From Bacteroidales bacterium (lineage in GTDB: Bacteria; Bacteroidota; Bacteroidia; Bacteroidales; WCHB1-69): DNA of 30,043 bases. The notes beneath the pieces are model-generated. The model did not search any database. It was given only the letters and a program-made list of their open reading frames with translations, and was not told where the DNA came from. Location of the stretch: positions 1 to 30,043 of the forward strand of contig JAQUGA010000007.1 in assembly GCA_028684405.1 (NCBI GenBank), written 5' to 3'. Below, piece by piece: positions 1-8,369 of this stretch. How positions within the stretch are numbered: position 1 is the stretch's first letter; every line of letters begins with the position of its first letter. Made by a program: the position numbers and the translations under genes.

Positions 1-153
1 GTGGAGATATATTCTTGGGATGCTTCAATATCTAGGGCTAAAAACAATCTCATTTTTTCTGTAAAAATAGCATATTTTTGGCGAAAATAAAAAGCAGAAT
101 GTGAAAAAATGCATCAATGATGATTTGATTAAACATTATTGAACATTGTTTAT

Positions 154-161
154 TATATTTG
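154..161 (+). promoter_or_regulatory. Candidate -7 box of the cyd operon
   Basis: TATATTTG matches the Bacteroidota -7 consensus TAnnTTTG, 34 bases before the proposed TTG start of the DUF4492 gene. No TTG at a canonical 17-23 base distance is present upstream (the nearest are 12 and 26 bases away), so only half of the promoter is convincing. Confidence 0.35.
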
Positions 162-195
162 TGTTTTAAAAGCATTAAAAGTAAAAATATATTTA

Positions 196-426
196 TTGAA
201 AGCATTTGTTGATTTTTTTTCAAATATACCTAAGGTGTTTCGTCGTTCGAAGACCTTTAGAGTGCTATTATTAATTGTGCTTTTTAAGTTTTTACTATTT
301 TATGGATTTTTGAAAGCTTTTTTATATCCACGCTATCTGAAGCCCAAATGGGAAAGAGAGCAGCACCGGATAGATTCTGTGACGGATGATTTAATTAAAA
401 ACCAAAACAATATAAACCATGATTGA
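196..426 (+). CDS. DUF4492 small membrane protein, cyd-associated
   Basis: A 76-residue protein with one membrane helix (about residues 20-42, ending in FLKAFLYPRYL) and a charged C-terminus. It fits the DUF4492 family as I know it: short proteins encoded just before cydA in Bacteroidota, function not established. The frame stays open up to a TTG at 139, but that extension contains a -7 promoter box (154-161), so I choose the TTG at 196, which gives the usual family length of about 75. The stop overlaps the cydA start by 8 bases, implying translational coupling and a role in bd oxidase assembly or stability (inference). Neither start is an ATG, so the exact N-terminus is uncertain. Confidence 0.75.
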   Translation: MKAFVDFFSNIPKVFRRSKTFRVLLLIVLFKFLLFYGFLKAFLYPRYLKPKWEREQHRIDSVTDDLIKNQNNINHD

Positions 427-1969
427 TGCTATCGACCTAAGTCTTGTCAATTGGTCTCGTGGACAATTTGCCATGACTGCTATGATTCACTGGCTGTTTA
501 TTCCGCTCACCATCGGAATGACCTATGTAATAGCCTATGCACAGACGATTCACGTCAGAACTGGAGACCCAGAATGGGAAAAACTGGCAAAATTTTGGGC
601 AAAACTTTTTGGGATTAATTTTGCAATTGGAGTTGGTACAGGGATAATACTGGGACTGGAATTTGGAACAAATTGGTCTAATTATTCTTGGATTTCAGGA
701 GATATTTTTGGAGCCCCACTGGCTGCGGAAGGAATAATGGCTTTCTTTTTGGAATCAACTTTTATAGCTGTAATGTTTTTTGGTTGGGGGAAAGTAAACA
801 AAAAGTTCCACCTTGTATCCATTTATTTAGTTGCCTTTGGAGCAACTTTGTCGGCTTTATGGATATTGATTGCCAATGCTTGGATGAATTATCCGATAGG
901 CATGGTTTTCAATCCCGATACCGCTCGACATGAAATGCTTGATTTTTGGGCACTTGTTTTTTCGCCCTTTGCTGTTAATAAATTCCTGCACACCATCACC
1001 TCTGGATTTGTAATAGGTTCATTTTTTATTATTTCGGTGAGCAGTTGGTATCTTTTAAAAAAACGAAACCATCTATTAGCCAAGCGGAGTATTATTATTT
1101 CTGCCGCTTTTGGCTTGCTTTCGACGCTTTTTATAGTGGCAACGGGCGATGGTTCTGCGTATAATGTTGCCCAACATCAGCCCGCCAAATTAGCAGCAAT
1201 GGAAGGTTTATACGATGGTGTTGAATCAGCAGGATTGGTTACCGTTGGCATGATTACACCCGGCAAAAAAGTAGGAGACGACAAACCCAGTTTTGTGTTT
1301 CGCCACGAAATACCTTACGCACTTTCATTCCTTGGATACAGAGATATTCATGCCTTTGTGCCAGGTGCTAATGATTTGGTGTATGGAAATGAAAAATACA
1401 ATATCGAATCTGCCATTTCTAAAATTGAAAAGGGAAAAATTGCTTTGGCTGCCTTTGCAAAATACAAAGAAGCAGGAAAAAATGGAGATGAAATCCTGAA
1501 GCAAGAGGCTTTAGCAGAATTTAATGAATTTCAGAAATATATGGGATACGGTCATTTCGATAAACCCGAAGTGATAATGCCCAATATTCCATTTATATTT
1601 TACAGTTTCAGAATTATGGTTGCAGCGGGCTTTTTTTTGATTTTATCCGCAGGTCTTTTGTTTTATTTAGCTATGAAAGATAAACTCACAAACAGATGGT
1701 TTTTGCACATGGGCATTTGGTCTTTTCCCATTGCTATGATTGCTTCAATCACCGGATGGATTGTCGCCGAAGTAGGACGTCAGCCATGGACTATTCAAGG
1801 CCTACTGCCCACCATGAAGTCTGCTTCAAACATTAGTTCATCAGCTGTAATATTAACATTTTGGATGTTCCTTGCTATACTCACCGTTTTGGTTATTGCC
1901 GAAGTGAGTATTATGCTTCACGCCATTCGCAAGGGACCCGATAACAAGGAAGGAGGCTCGAATGCTTGA
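419..1969 (+). CDS. cydA: Cytochrome bd ubiquinol oxidase subunit I
   Basis: Large subunit of cytochrome bd, the high-affinity quinol:O2 oxidoreductase of the inner membrane; it carries hemes b558, b595 and d. It has 516 residues, close to the E. coli protein, with about nine membrane helices. Visible ligands by alignment from memory: His24 (E. coli H19), Glu104 and Glu112 (E99, E107), His191 (H186) and Met400 (M393). The quinol-site signature QPAKLAAME at 254-262 keeps the equivalents of Q249, K252 and E257, and GRQPW lies at 453-457. The gene overlaps the DUF4492 gene by 8 bases upstream and cydB by 8 bases downstream, so the unit is one operon. The ATG at 419 gives the expected N-terminus. 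Confidence 0.97.
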   Translation: MIDAIDLSLVNWSRGQFAMTAMIHWLFIPLTIGMTYVIAYAQTIHVRTGDPEWEKLAKFWAKLFGINFAIGVGTGIILGLEFGTNWSNYSWISGDIFGAPLAAEGIMAFFLESTFIAVMFFGWGKVNKKFHLVSIYLVAFGATLSALWILIANAWMNYPIGMVFNPDTARHEMLDFWALVFSPFAVNKFLHTITSGFVIGSFFIISVSSWYLLKKRNHLLAKRSIIISAAFGLLSTLFIVATGDGSAYNVAQHQPAKLAAMEGLYDGVESAGLVTVGMITPGKKVGDDKPSFVFRHEIPYALSFLGYRDIHAFVPGANDLVYGNEKYNIESAISKIEKGKIALAAFAKYKEAGKNGDEILKQEALAEFNEFQKYMGYGHFDKPEVIMPNIPFIFYSFRIMVAAGFFLILSAGLLFYLAMKDKLTNRWFLHMGIWSFPIAMIASITGWIVAEVGRQPWTIQGLLPTMKSASNISSSAVILTFWMFLAILTVLVIAEVSIMLHAIRKGPDNKEGGSNA

Positions 1970-3098
1970 TGCTCTGTCGTATTTGCAATTGCAACAATAT
2001 TGGTGGCTAATTATGTCCATCGTAGGTTCGTTTCTGGTGTTTCTGCTTTTTGTTCAAGGCGGACAAACCTTGATTGACGTTTTAGGAAAAACCGAAGACG
2101 AGAAAAGCATGGTGATAAACTCGATTGGTCGAAAATGGGAATTTACATTTACAACCTTGGTTTTGTTTGCAGCCGGAATGTTTGCTTCCTTCCCGCTGTT
2201 CTATTCTACATCCTTTGGTGGGGCTTATTTTGCATGGAAAATATTTCTAATATGTTTTGTATTGCAAGCTGTTTCTTTTGAGTATCGTCGAAAAAAAGGA
2301 AACTTACTGGGACAAAAAACCTTCGAGATATTCCTTTATATTAATGGTTTTCTAGGAACGTTTTTGTTGGGAGCAGTGGTGGCTACTTTCTTCACTGGAA
2401 GCGAGTTTGTGAGAGATGCATACAATCTTTCAACATGGCAAACCAATTGGTATGGAATTGAGATTTTATTCAATTTCACCAATGTTTCTCTCGGCTTAGC
2501 AATTCTTTTTCTTGCCAGAACTTTGGGAGCTTTATACATTCTAAATAATGTAGATTACGATATAATCCAACAGAGATCTCGCAAGCAAGTCTTGTATAAT
2601 GCTCTTCCATTTTTAGTTTTCTTCCTCTATTTTATTACGAAAATTTTCCTCATGGACGGCTATGCCGTGAATCCCCAAACAAAAGACGTTTACATGCAAT
2701 CATATAAATATTTTAATAATTATCTGGAAATGCCAGTTGCTTTGATACTCTTTTTATCTGGCGTTGTTTTGGTATTGTTAGGAATTGGATTAGCGTGGTT
2801 TAAAAGGAGCATTAAAGGGATTTGGTTTTCTGGCATAGGAACAATATTAACAGTCTTGTCAATATTCTTTATTCTAGGATACAACAATACCAGTTTTTAT
2901 CCCTCTTCCGCTGATATTCAAAGTTCGCTGACCATTGAAAATGCTTCTTCAAGTAGATACACTTTAGTAGCAATGTCGTATATTTCCTTGTTTGTACCTG
3001 TCGTTTTGATCTATATTTATTTTACGTGGAGAGCCATCGACAGAGGAAAGATTACAAAAGATGATGTAAATGAAAGCAATGACCACCATGTCTATTAA
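1962..3098 (+). CDS. cydB: Cytochrome bd ubiquinol oxidase subunit II
   Basis: Second subunit of cytochrome bd, needed for assembly around the hemes of CydA. The 378-residue protein has eight or more hydrophobic helices and the family N-terminus: WWLIMSIVGSFLVFLLFVQG followed by GRKWEFTFTTLVLFAAGMFASFP and the Y-F-A-W-K segment. It overlaps cydA by 8 bases (GAATGCTTGA context), typical of coupled cydAB. A tail of about 20 polar residues (DRGKITKDDVNESNDHH) follows the last helix. A further small gene starts 19 bases after its stop. Confidence 0.96.
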   Translation: MLDALSYLQLQQYWWLIMSIVGSFLVFLLFVQGGQTLIDVLGKTEDEKSMVINSIGRKWEFTFTTLVLFAAGMFASFPLFYSTSFGGAYFAWKIFLICFVLQAVSFEYRRKKGNLLGQKTFEIFLYINGFLGTFLLGAVVATFFTGSEFVRDAYNLSTWQTNWYGIEILFNFTNVSLGLAILFLARTLGALYILNNVDYDIIQQRSRKQVLYNALPFLVFFLYFITKIFLMDGYAVNPQTKDVYMQSYKYFNNYLEMPVALILFLSGVVLVLLGIGLAWFKRSIKGIWFSGIGTILTVLSIFFILGYNNTSFYPSSADIQSSLTIENASSSRYTLVAMSYISLFVPVVLIYIYFTWRAIDRGKITKDDVNESNDHHVY

Positions 3099-3117
3099 AA
3101 TTTAAAAACAAAACATT

Positions 3118-3240
3118 ATGCAATATCTAGAATCGTACATTTGGTTGCTAACTTGGCCTGCACTGGCTATTGCTAGCTATTTCTTTGCAATATATGGACT
3201 TAAAAAGTTTGAACAAAACAGAAAGAAAGAAGAAGAATGA
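3118..3240 (+). CDS. 40-residue single-helix protein, candidate CydX-like subunit
   Basis: Open frame from ATG 3118 to TGA 3240, 19 bases after cydB and just before the operon terminator. The product starts MQYLESYIWLLTWPALA, forms one hydrophobic helix (about residues 7-28) and ends in a highly charged tail (KKFEQNRKKEEE). Size, position after cydB and topology match the small third subunits of bd oxidases (CydX/YbgT in E. coli, CydS in Geobacillus), which stabilise the hemes. I see no clear sequence match to CydX beyond an aromatic-rich N-terminus, so the assignment rests on context. The A-rich leader (aaaatttaaaaacaaaacatt) is of the kind used in this phylum. Confidence 0.7.
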   Translation: MQYLESYIWLLTWPALAIASYFFAIYGLKKFEQNRKKEEE

Positions 3241-3260
3241 TTTTTTATAACATTTAAGAT

Positions 3261-3299
3261 AAAAACGACAATGCAGAAATAACCCGCATTGTCGTTTTT
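3261..3299 (+). terminator. Rho-independent terminator of the cyd operon
   Basis: Perfect 14-bp stem (AAAAACGACAATGC at 3261-3274 pairing with 3286-3299), 11-base loop, and a terminal T run. It begins 20 bases after the small cyd gene, separating the cyd unit from the peptidase gene. The A and T runs on both sides could allow action in both directions. Confidence 0.85.
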
Positions 3300-3303
3300 A
3301 ATT

Positions 3304-3311
3304 TATATTTG
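3304..3311 (+). promoter_or_regulatory. Candidate -7 box for the C10 peptidase gene
   Basis: TATATTTG matches TAnnTTTG, directly after the cyd terminator and 35 bases before the ATG at 3347. The only upstream TTG (3289-3291) lies 12 bases away inside the terminator stem, shorter than the usual spacing, so support is partial. Confidence 0.4.
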
Positions 3312-3346
3312 TAATATATTGCATGTAAATAAAAAAAACATTGACT

Positions 3347-6274
3347 ATGAAAAAAACAATAAATATTGCTATTTTTTTTATATTAATAGCTCACATGGCT
3401 TTGTTTGGAAAGCCTGTATCCATCGAAAGTGCCAAAAATTCAGCCATAGAATTTTACAAAGCAAATACCCCTCATAAATCAGTTTCTGAACCTCTAAATT
3501 TAAAAATTTTCAGAATTGAAGAAATCAATGTAATTGCATTATTTACTTTTGAAACGGGTGGCTTTGTTGCTATTTCGCTTTTTGATGAAGTTCGACCTTT
3601 ATTAGCCTATTCATTCAGCGGAAACTTAGATTTAAATAATATTCCCGATAATGCCAATAGCTGGTATCTGAGTGCAGGGAGAAAAATCTTGGAGCAGTCA
3701 AAACTAAATATTGTCAATAGTGAAGCTTTGCTAGAAAGACAATCCATGGATGCAGGAAGTTTTATTGTAAATACTCAAAAGAATCCTTATTTGGTAAATT
3801 CAAGTTGGGGACAAGGATGCCATTTTAATCAATACTGTCCAGCTGATATAAACGGTCCCTGCGGAAGATGCCTAACTGGCTGTGTGGCAACAGCGATGGC
3901 TCAAATTATGTATTATTGGCAATATCCTCAATTTGGAACTTCTTCGCATTCGTACCAAAGCAATTATGGTGTTTTAAGTGCAAACTTTGGTGAAACAGAA
4001 TATATGTGGGCAAATATGACCGATACTGTTACTGCCGAGAACACAGCAGTAGCAACACTTATGTATCACCTTGGAGTGGCGGTAGAAATGAACTACACAT
4101 CTTCTGCTTCAAGCGCAGCTGTTCCAAATTCTGCTCTTCAAAACTACTTTTCATATTCCCAAAATCAGGAAAGTGTTTACATGTCGGATTATTCAACCCA
4201 TGAATGGATCGATATTCTTAAAAATGAAATAGATCATCTTAGACCTGTTCTTTATGTCGGATTTCTGGATTTTGTTCCAGTAGGACATGCATGGGTTTGT
4301 GATGGGTACGATTCGATGGATTATTTTCATTTTAACTGGGGGCAAAACGGCGATTCTGGCGGGTTTTATGAAATGGGAACCTTTACGTATCCGGAAAGCA
4401 ATCATGCCGAGATTAAAATCATGCCAGTATGCGATAATGATATTAAAGTTTCGCAAATGATATCACCCTTTTCTCAAACTTTTACCCAAAGTTCTACTCT
4501 AAAAGTACGGGTTGAAAATTATAGCTCAAGTCCACAAACAAATATTCCTATCGCATATTCCGTCAATAATGGAACGGTTTTTAATGAAGTTATTACGGCT
4601 ACAATTCCCGCATTATCGTCCCTCGAATACGAATTTTCCACCCCTTATGACTTTTCCTTAAATCCAGGAATTTATGAAGTAAAAATCTTTTCCAATCATC
4701 CCCAAGATGCGTATCGTTATAATGACACCATTTATTCTGTAATCGAAAATATTAGCTGTACTCAAGTCTCATATTCGACAGGTTTTGAAAATGCAGCAGA
4801 AAAACTGGGTTGGATTGTTGAAGATGCAAATAATGATGGTAATAGTTGGCAATTTAATACTTTTGCTCCCCATTATGTTTTTTATTCCTCTAATGCTAAT
4901 CAGGCTGATGATTGGTTGTTTTCAAGATGTTTGGAGCTACAAACCAATAAGTTGTATAGATTAAAATTTGATTATCGAAGCATCGGAATATATTGGAAAC
5001 AGAATTTTGAAATTTGGCTAGGCAGTGGTATCGAAAGCTCTGAAATGAATGTTTTATTGGATTCCATTGTTGATTTTAATAATGCTGATTATGAAACAAA
5101 AGAAATTCTTTTCACCGTTCCTGCAAACAGTTCTTATTATCTAGGTTTCAGATGTTTAAGTCAGCCAGAGATGCTGGTCGCTGTATTGGATAATATCTCT
5201 ATTATCGAGTTGACAGAGCCTGACTTTGAAATATGCTCCATCGTTTCTCCTTATACAACATGTGAGTTAAGCTCCGAAACAATCAGAATAAAGGTTCGTA
5301 ATCTCTGTTCACAAACTTTGAGCAATATCCCAATTTCGTATGTTTTAGATGATGCTCAAGCTGTATCAGAAGTTATTACAGATGAAATTTTACCAGGAGA
5401 AATTCTCTTTTTTGATTTTTCAAACCAAGCTGATATAAGCAGTAGTGGGAGTCATGCTTTAAAAGTGTATTCAAGTTTGGATTCTGATTCAAATCGAGAA
5501 AATGATACTGTTTCTGTTATTGTTGATAATATTGCTGCTTCGTATGCTCCTTATTTCTGTGGCTTTGAAAGCCTTGATGAGTACAAGTATTATTTAGTTG
5601 AGGATAATAACAATGACAATCATCCTTGGAAATATGTTACCTCTGGAGGAAATACAAATCCAGGCTGCGTTAAGTATGAATATAATGACTTTCTGGCAGC
5701 AGACGATTGGTTGATAACTAAATGCATCTATTTAGAAAATAATTATATTTATAAATTGAAATTTGCATATAAAATTGAAGATGCAAGTTGGCCCGAAAAA
5801 TTAGAAGTGAAAATGAGCGACATACAGTCTTCTAGTGGCATGGATGATTTATTGATAGATTTGCCTTTGATTACAAATAGTTTGTATGAAACGGCAGAAG
5901 TTACATTCCCGATCCCGATGGATGGGTTTTATTATTTTGGGTTTCATTGTTATAGCGATGTTCAGATGTTTAATCTTTATCTTGACGATATAAGTATTGA
6001 TGTTGAAACAGTTAATGAGCTTGGTGGGGATGATAAATCAAATATTATCGTTTATCCCAATCCTGCTAATGATGTCATTAATTTGAGAGATAACTCATCA
6101 GATGTTGTTAATTTTCTGATTCAGATTTATGATACTCGGGGAAAGAAAGTGTTTGAAAAAGAAATGTCGAATCCGAGCGTGTCAATTGATATAAGTAATT
6201 TTGAAAAAGGCGTTTATGTCATTAAAATAAATAAAAATGCAACCTCAATCGTAAAGAGAATAATAAAACTATAA
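3347..6274 (+). CDS. Secreted C10-family (streptopain-like) cysteine peptidase with T9SS sorting domain
   Basis: A 975-residue secreted protease. A signal peptide (residues 1-22) is followed by a propeptide of about 120 residues and a papain-fold catalytic domain (about 145-350) with the C10 signature: Cys179 in TGCVATAMAQIMYYW, His314 in GHAWVCDGYD and Trp331 in FNWGQ, matching the SpeB Cys/His/Trp set. Next come two copies of a module made of a CARDB-like domain plus a MAM/choice-of-anchor-like domain (about 362-620 and 626-890). The C-terminus (about 900-975) has the type A T9SS sorting pattern: VYPNPANDVI, then IYDTRGKKV, then GVYVIKI. The in-frame TTG at 3341 is less likely than ATG 3347, which begins MKKT. 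The role is probably degradation of external protein. Confidence 0.9.
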   Translation: MKKTINIAIFFILIAHMALFGKPVSIESAKNSAIEFYKANTPHKSVSEPLNLKIFRIEEINVIALFTFETGGFVAISLFDEVRPLLAYSFSGNLDLNNIPDNANSWYLSAGRKILEQSKLNIVNSEALLERQSMDAGSFIVNTQKNPYLVNSSWGQGCHFNQYCPADINGPCGRCLTGCVATAMAQIMYYWQYPQFGTSSHSYQSNYGVLSANFGETEYMWANMTDTVTAENTAVATLMYHLGVAVEMNYTSSASSAAVPNSALQNYFSYSQNQESVYMSDYSTHEWIDILKNEIDHLRPVLYVGFLDFVPVGHAWVCDGYDSMDYFHFNWGQNGDSGGFYEMGTFTYPESNHAEIKIMPVCDNDIKVSQMISPFSQTFTQSSTLKVRVENYSSSPQTNIPIAYSVNNGTVFNEVITATIPALSSLEYEFSTPYDFSLNPGIYEVKIFSNHPQDAYRYNDTIYSVIENISCTQVSYSTGFENAAEKLGWIVEDANNDGNSWQFNTFAPHYVFYSSNANQADDWLFSRCLELQTNKLYRLKFDYRSIGIYWKQNFEIWLGSGIESSEMNVLLDSIVDFNNADYETKEILFTVPANSSYYLGFRCLSQPEMLVAVLDNISIIELTEPDFEICSIVSPYTTCELSSETIRIKVRNLCSQTLSNIPISYVLDDAQAVSEVITDEILPGEILFFDFSNQADISSSGSHALKVYSSLDSDSNRENDTVSVIVDNIAASYAPYFCGFESLDEYKYYLVEDNNNDNHPWKYVTSGGNTNPGCVKYEYNDFLAADDWLITKCIYLENNYIYKLKFAYKIEDASWPEKLEVKMSDIQSSSGMDDLLIDLPLITNSLYETAEVTFPIPMDGFYYFGFHCYSDVQMFNLYLDDISIDVETVNELGGDDKSNIIVYPNPANDVINLRDNSSDVVNFLIQIYDTRGKKVFEKEMSNPSVSIDISNFEKGVYVIKINKNATSIVKRIIKL

Positions 6275-6376
6275 TATAGTAGATTATTCGGCCTAAGTCT
6301 GCTGAAAGTCTGGTCACTGCTTAATGTCGTTCCATTGTTTATTATGACATCTTTAACGCTAGTTTTCCTGTGTATT

Positions 6377-6408
6377 TTTGCTTTCTCTCGAAAAAAATCT
6401 TAATTTTG
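6377..6408 (+). promoter_or_regulatory. Promoter of the carboxyltransferase gene
   Basis: TTTG at 6377-6380, a 20-base spacer, and TAATTTTG at 6401-6408. Both elements and the spacing fit the Bacteroidota housekeeping promoter (TTTG - about 20 - TAnnTTTG). The box ends 16 bases before the ATG at 6425, implying a very short leader. Confidence 0.65.
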
Positions 6409-6424
6409 TAAACAAAAAGAACAC

Positions 6425-8215
6425 ATGGGAAAAGAGATTAAATTCAGTTTGGTTTATCGCGATATGTGGCAATCATCGGGTAAATATGTTCCAACTGTTG
6501 ATCAGCTGGTAAAGATTGCTCCAGTTATTATAGATATGGGTTGTTTCTCAAGAGTAGAGACCAATGGTGGTGCTTTTGAGCAAGTCAATCTTTTATTTGG
6601 TGAAAACCCCAATACAGCCGTGCGCGAATGGGTAAAACCCTTCACCAAAGCCGGAATACAAACACACATGTTAGAAAGAGCATTAAATGGTTTACGAATG
6701 TATCCTGTTCCTGCGGACGTTCGTCGTTTAATGTTTAAAGTGAAAAAAGCGCAAGGCGTTGATATTTCACGTTCGTTTTGTGGACTAAACGATCACAGAA
6801 ATTTAGAATTATCAGTAAAATATGCAAAGGAAGCTGGCATGATTTCTCAAGTTGGCCTTAGCATTACGCATTCAGATATTCATACGGTAGATTATTTCAT
6901 GGGCGTTGTCGATAAAGTGGTAGAATATGGTGCAGATGAGATTTGCTTGAAAGACATGGCTGGTGTGGGTCGTCCTCACTCTTTAGGACTTTTGGTGAAA
7001 AAAATAAAAGCGCGTCATCCACATTTGATAGTACAATATCATGGACATACTGGTCCTGGATTTTCAATGGCTTCAATGATTGAAGTAGCAAAAGCAGGTG
7101 CTGACTATGTAGACGTTGCAATGGAGCCTCTAGCATGGGGCATGGTTCATCCAGATGTATTGGCTGTTCAAGCAATGTTTAAAGATGCTGGTTTCAGCGT
7201 TCCTGATATTAATATGAAGGCCTACATGGAAGCACGTCACTTGACGCAAACTTTTATGGATGAGTTTTTGGGTTACTTTATTGATCCTCGCAACCGTTTT
7301 ATGACCTCATTATTGATTGGTTCAGGATTGCCTGGAGGCATGATGGGATCTCTGATGGCTGATTTAAAAGGAATTCACGATGGCATTAATCGTTATTTGA
7401 AAGAAAATAATAAACCTGAATTATCAACAGATGATTTGCTTGTTAAACTTTTCGAAGAGGTACAATATATTTGGCCAATGTTGGGTAATCCTCCACTGGT
7501 AACTCCTTTCAGTCAGTATGTTAAAAATATTGCTCTGATGAATGTTATGAATCTAATTAAAGGCGGTGAACGTTTTGCTATGATTGATAATAATTCATGG
7601 GATATGATTTTGGGTAAAGCTGGGAAATTGCCTGGTACATTAGCTCCTGAAATTCTTGCACTCGTGAAAGAAAGAGGATTGACATTCTTTGAAGGAACTC
7701 CACAAGATAATTATCCAGACGAATTAGATAAATATCGTCAGGAGATGAAAGATAACAACTGGGATTTGGGACAAGATGACGAAGAGTTGTTTGAATTGGC
7801 AATGCACGACAGACAATATCGCGATTATAAATCAGGTGTTGCAAAAAAACGTTTTGAAGAGGAGATTGCAAAAGCGAAATCTGAACAAGAAACTTCTTCT
7901 GCTCCAGTAGTTGTTGCTCCCCAAAACAATAAACCCAAAGGATCAAAATTAGCTGAAATTCAAGAAAAATACCCAAATGCGAAACCTGTTATCGTTAAAG
8001 CAGGAGGTAGAGTCTATTGGGAAGCCGATTTTGAACAAAAATCTATTCCAATGGCTGTGGGTACCGAAATAAAAGAAGGACAAACGGTTGCATATTTGCA
8101 AACTTTCTATGGCCCTGAAAATGTCACTGCTAATTTTAATGGTAAAGTAGTGGCTGTTTGTGCTGAACAAGGCGAACTAATAGATAAAGGAGAGGCCCTC
8201 ATATTTATTGAGTAA
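6425..8215 (+). CDS. Pyruvate carboxylase subunit B / oxaloacetate decarboxylase alpha-like protein, biotin lysine absent
   Basis: A 596-residue protein with an HMGL-like carboxyltransferase barrel (about 1-290), a conserved helical extension containing PPLVTPFSQYVKNIALMNV, an acidic linker (about 470-505) and a C-terminal biotinyl/lipoyl-type domain (about 515-596). Metal-site residues of the carboxyltransferase look kept: Asp13 in YRDMWQS, Lys176 in LKDMAG (carbamylated lysine in the family), and His206/His208 in HGHTG. Two things are odd. The usual DTTLRDAHQS opening reads SLVYRDMWQS. In the C-terminal domain the EAMKM attachment motif is replaced by QTFYG (559-563), so no biotinyl lysine is seen. 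In the family this enzyme exchanges CO2 between carboxybiotin and pyruvate/oxaloacetate; without biotin on this chain it would need a separate carrier or has another job. No OadB/OadG or biotin carboxylase gene is adjacent. Confidence 0.8.
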   Translation: MGKEIKFSLVYRDMWQSSGKYVPTVDQLVKIAPVIIDMGCFSRVETNGGAFEQVNLLFGENPNTAVREWVKPFTKAGIQTHMLERALNGLRMYPVPADVRRLMFKVKKAQGVDISRSFCGLNDHRNLELSVKYAKEAGMISQVGLSITHSDIHTVDYFMGVVDKVVEYGADEICLKDMAGVGRPHSLGLLVKKIKARHPHLIVQYHGHTGPGFSMASMIEVAKAGADYVDVAMEPLAWGMVHPDVLAVQAMFKDAGFSVPDINMKAYMEARHLTQTFMDEFLGYFIDPRNRFMTSLLIGSGLPGGMMGSLMADLKGIHDGINRYLKENNKPELSTDDLLVKLFEEVQYIWPMLGNPPLVTPFSQYVKNIALMNVMNLIKGGERFAMIDNNSWDMILGKAGKLPGTLAPEILALVKERGLTFFEGTPQDNYPDELDKYRQEMKDNNWDLGQDDEELFELAMHDRQYRDYKSGVAKKRFEEEIAKAKSEQETSSAPVVVAPQNNKPKGSKLAEIQEKYPNAKPVIVKAGGRVYWEADFEQKSIPMAVGTEIKEGQTVAYLQTFYGPENVTANFNGKVVAVCAEQGELIDKGEALIFIE

Positions 8216-8251
8216 TATAGCTCTTTTGCATATGAAATTTAAGTTTAAAAG

Positions 8252-8275
8252 AGTGCAAACTATATAGTTTGCACT
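8252..8275. repeat. 24-bp perfect palindrome
   Basis: AGTGCAAACTAT followed immediately by its exact reverse complement, with no spacer. It lies 36 bases after the stop of the carboxyltransferase gene and before the terminator. The preceding CTCTTTT (8221-8227) can pair instead with AAAAGAG (8247-8253), which overlaps the left end, so two alternative foldings exist. It could be a dimeric protein-binding site, an RNA-processing hairpin or a remnant of an insertion; the sequence does not decide. Confidence 0.6.
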
Positions 8276-8288
8276 ATAAAAATTGAAT

Positions 8289-8323
8289 AAAAAAAGCCTC
8301 TTCATTTTGGAGAGGCTTTTTTT
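8289..8323. terminator. Bidirectional Rho-independent terminator
   Basis: A7-GCCTCT (8289-8301), a 9-base loop, and AGAGGC-T7 (8311-8323). The GC-rich core is flanked by A and T runs on both sides, so it can serve the + strand carboxyltransferase gene and the convergent - strand pepD gene that ends at 8370. Confidence 0.9.
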
Positions 8324-8369
8324 CAGGGAAAAACTTACTATGAAGGGGTTTTTGGATATCCCATTATCT

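Noticed and set aside
1..90. Short open frames at the left edge (stops at 62-64 and 88-90)
   Set aside because: Could be the tail of an upstream gene, but under 30 codons in two competing frames with no recognisable motif. The stretch 1-195 otherwise shows only a weak AT-only hairpin (63-79).
7578..7976. 132-codon - strand frame inside the carboxyltransferase gene
   Set aside because: Lies wholly within a well-supported + strand gene and shows no domain or promoter of its own.
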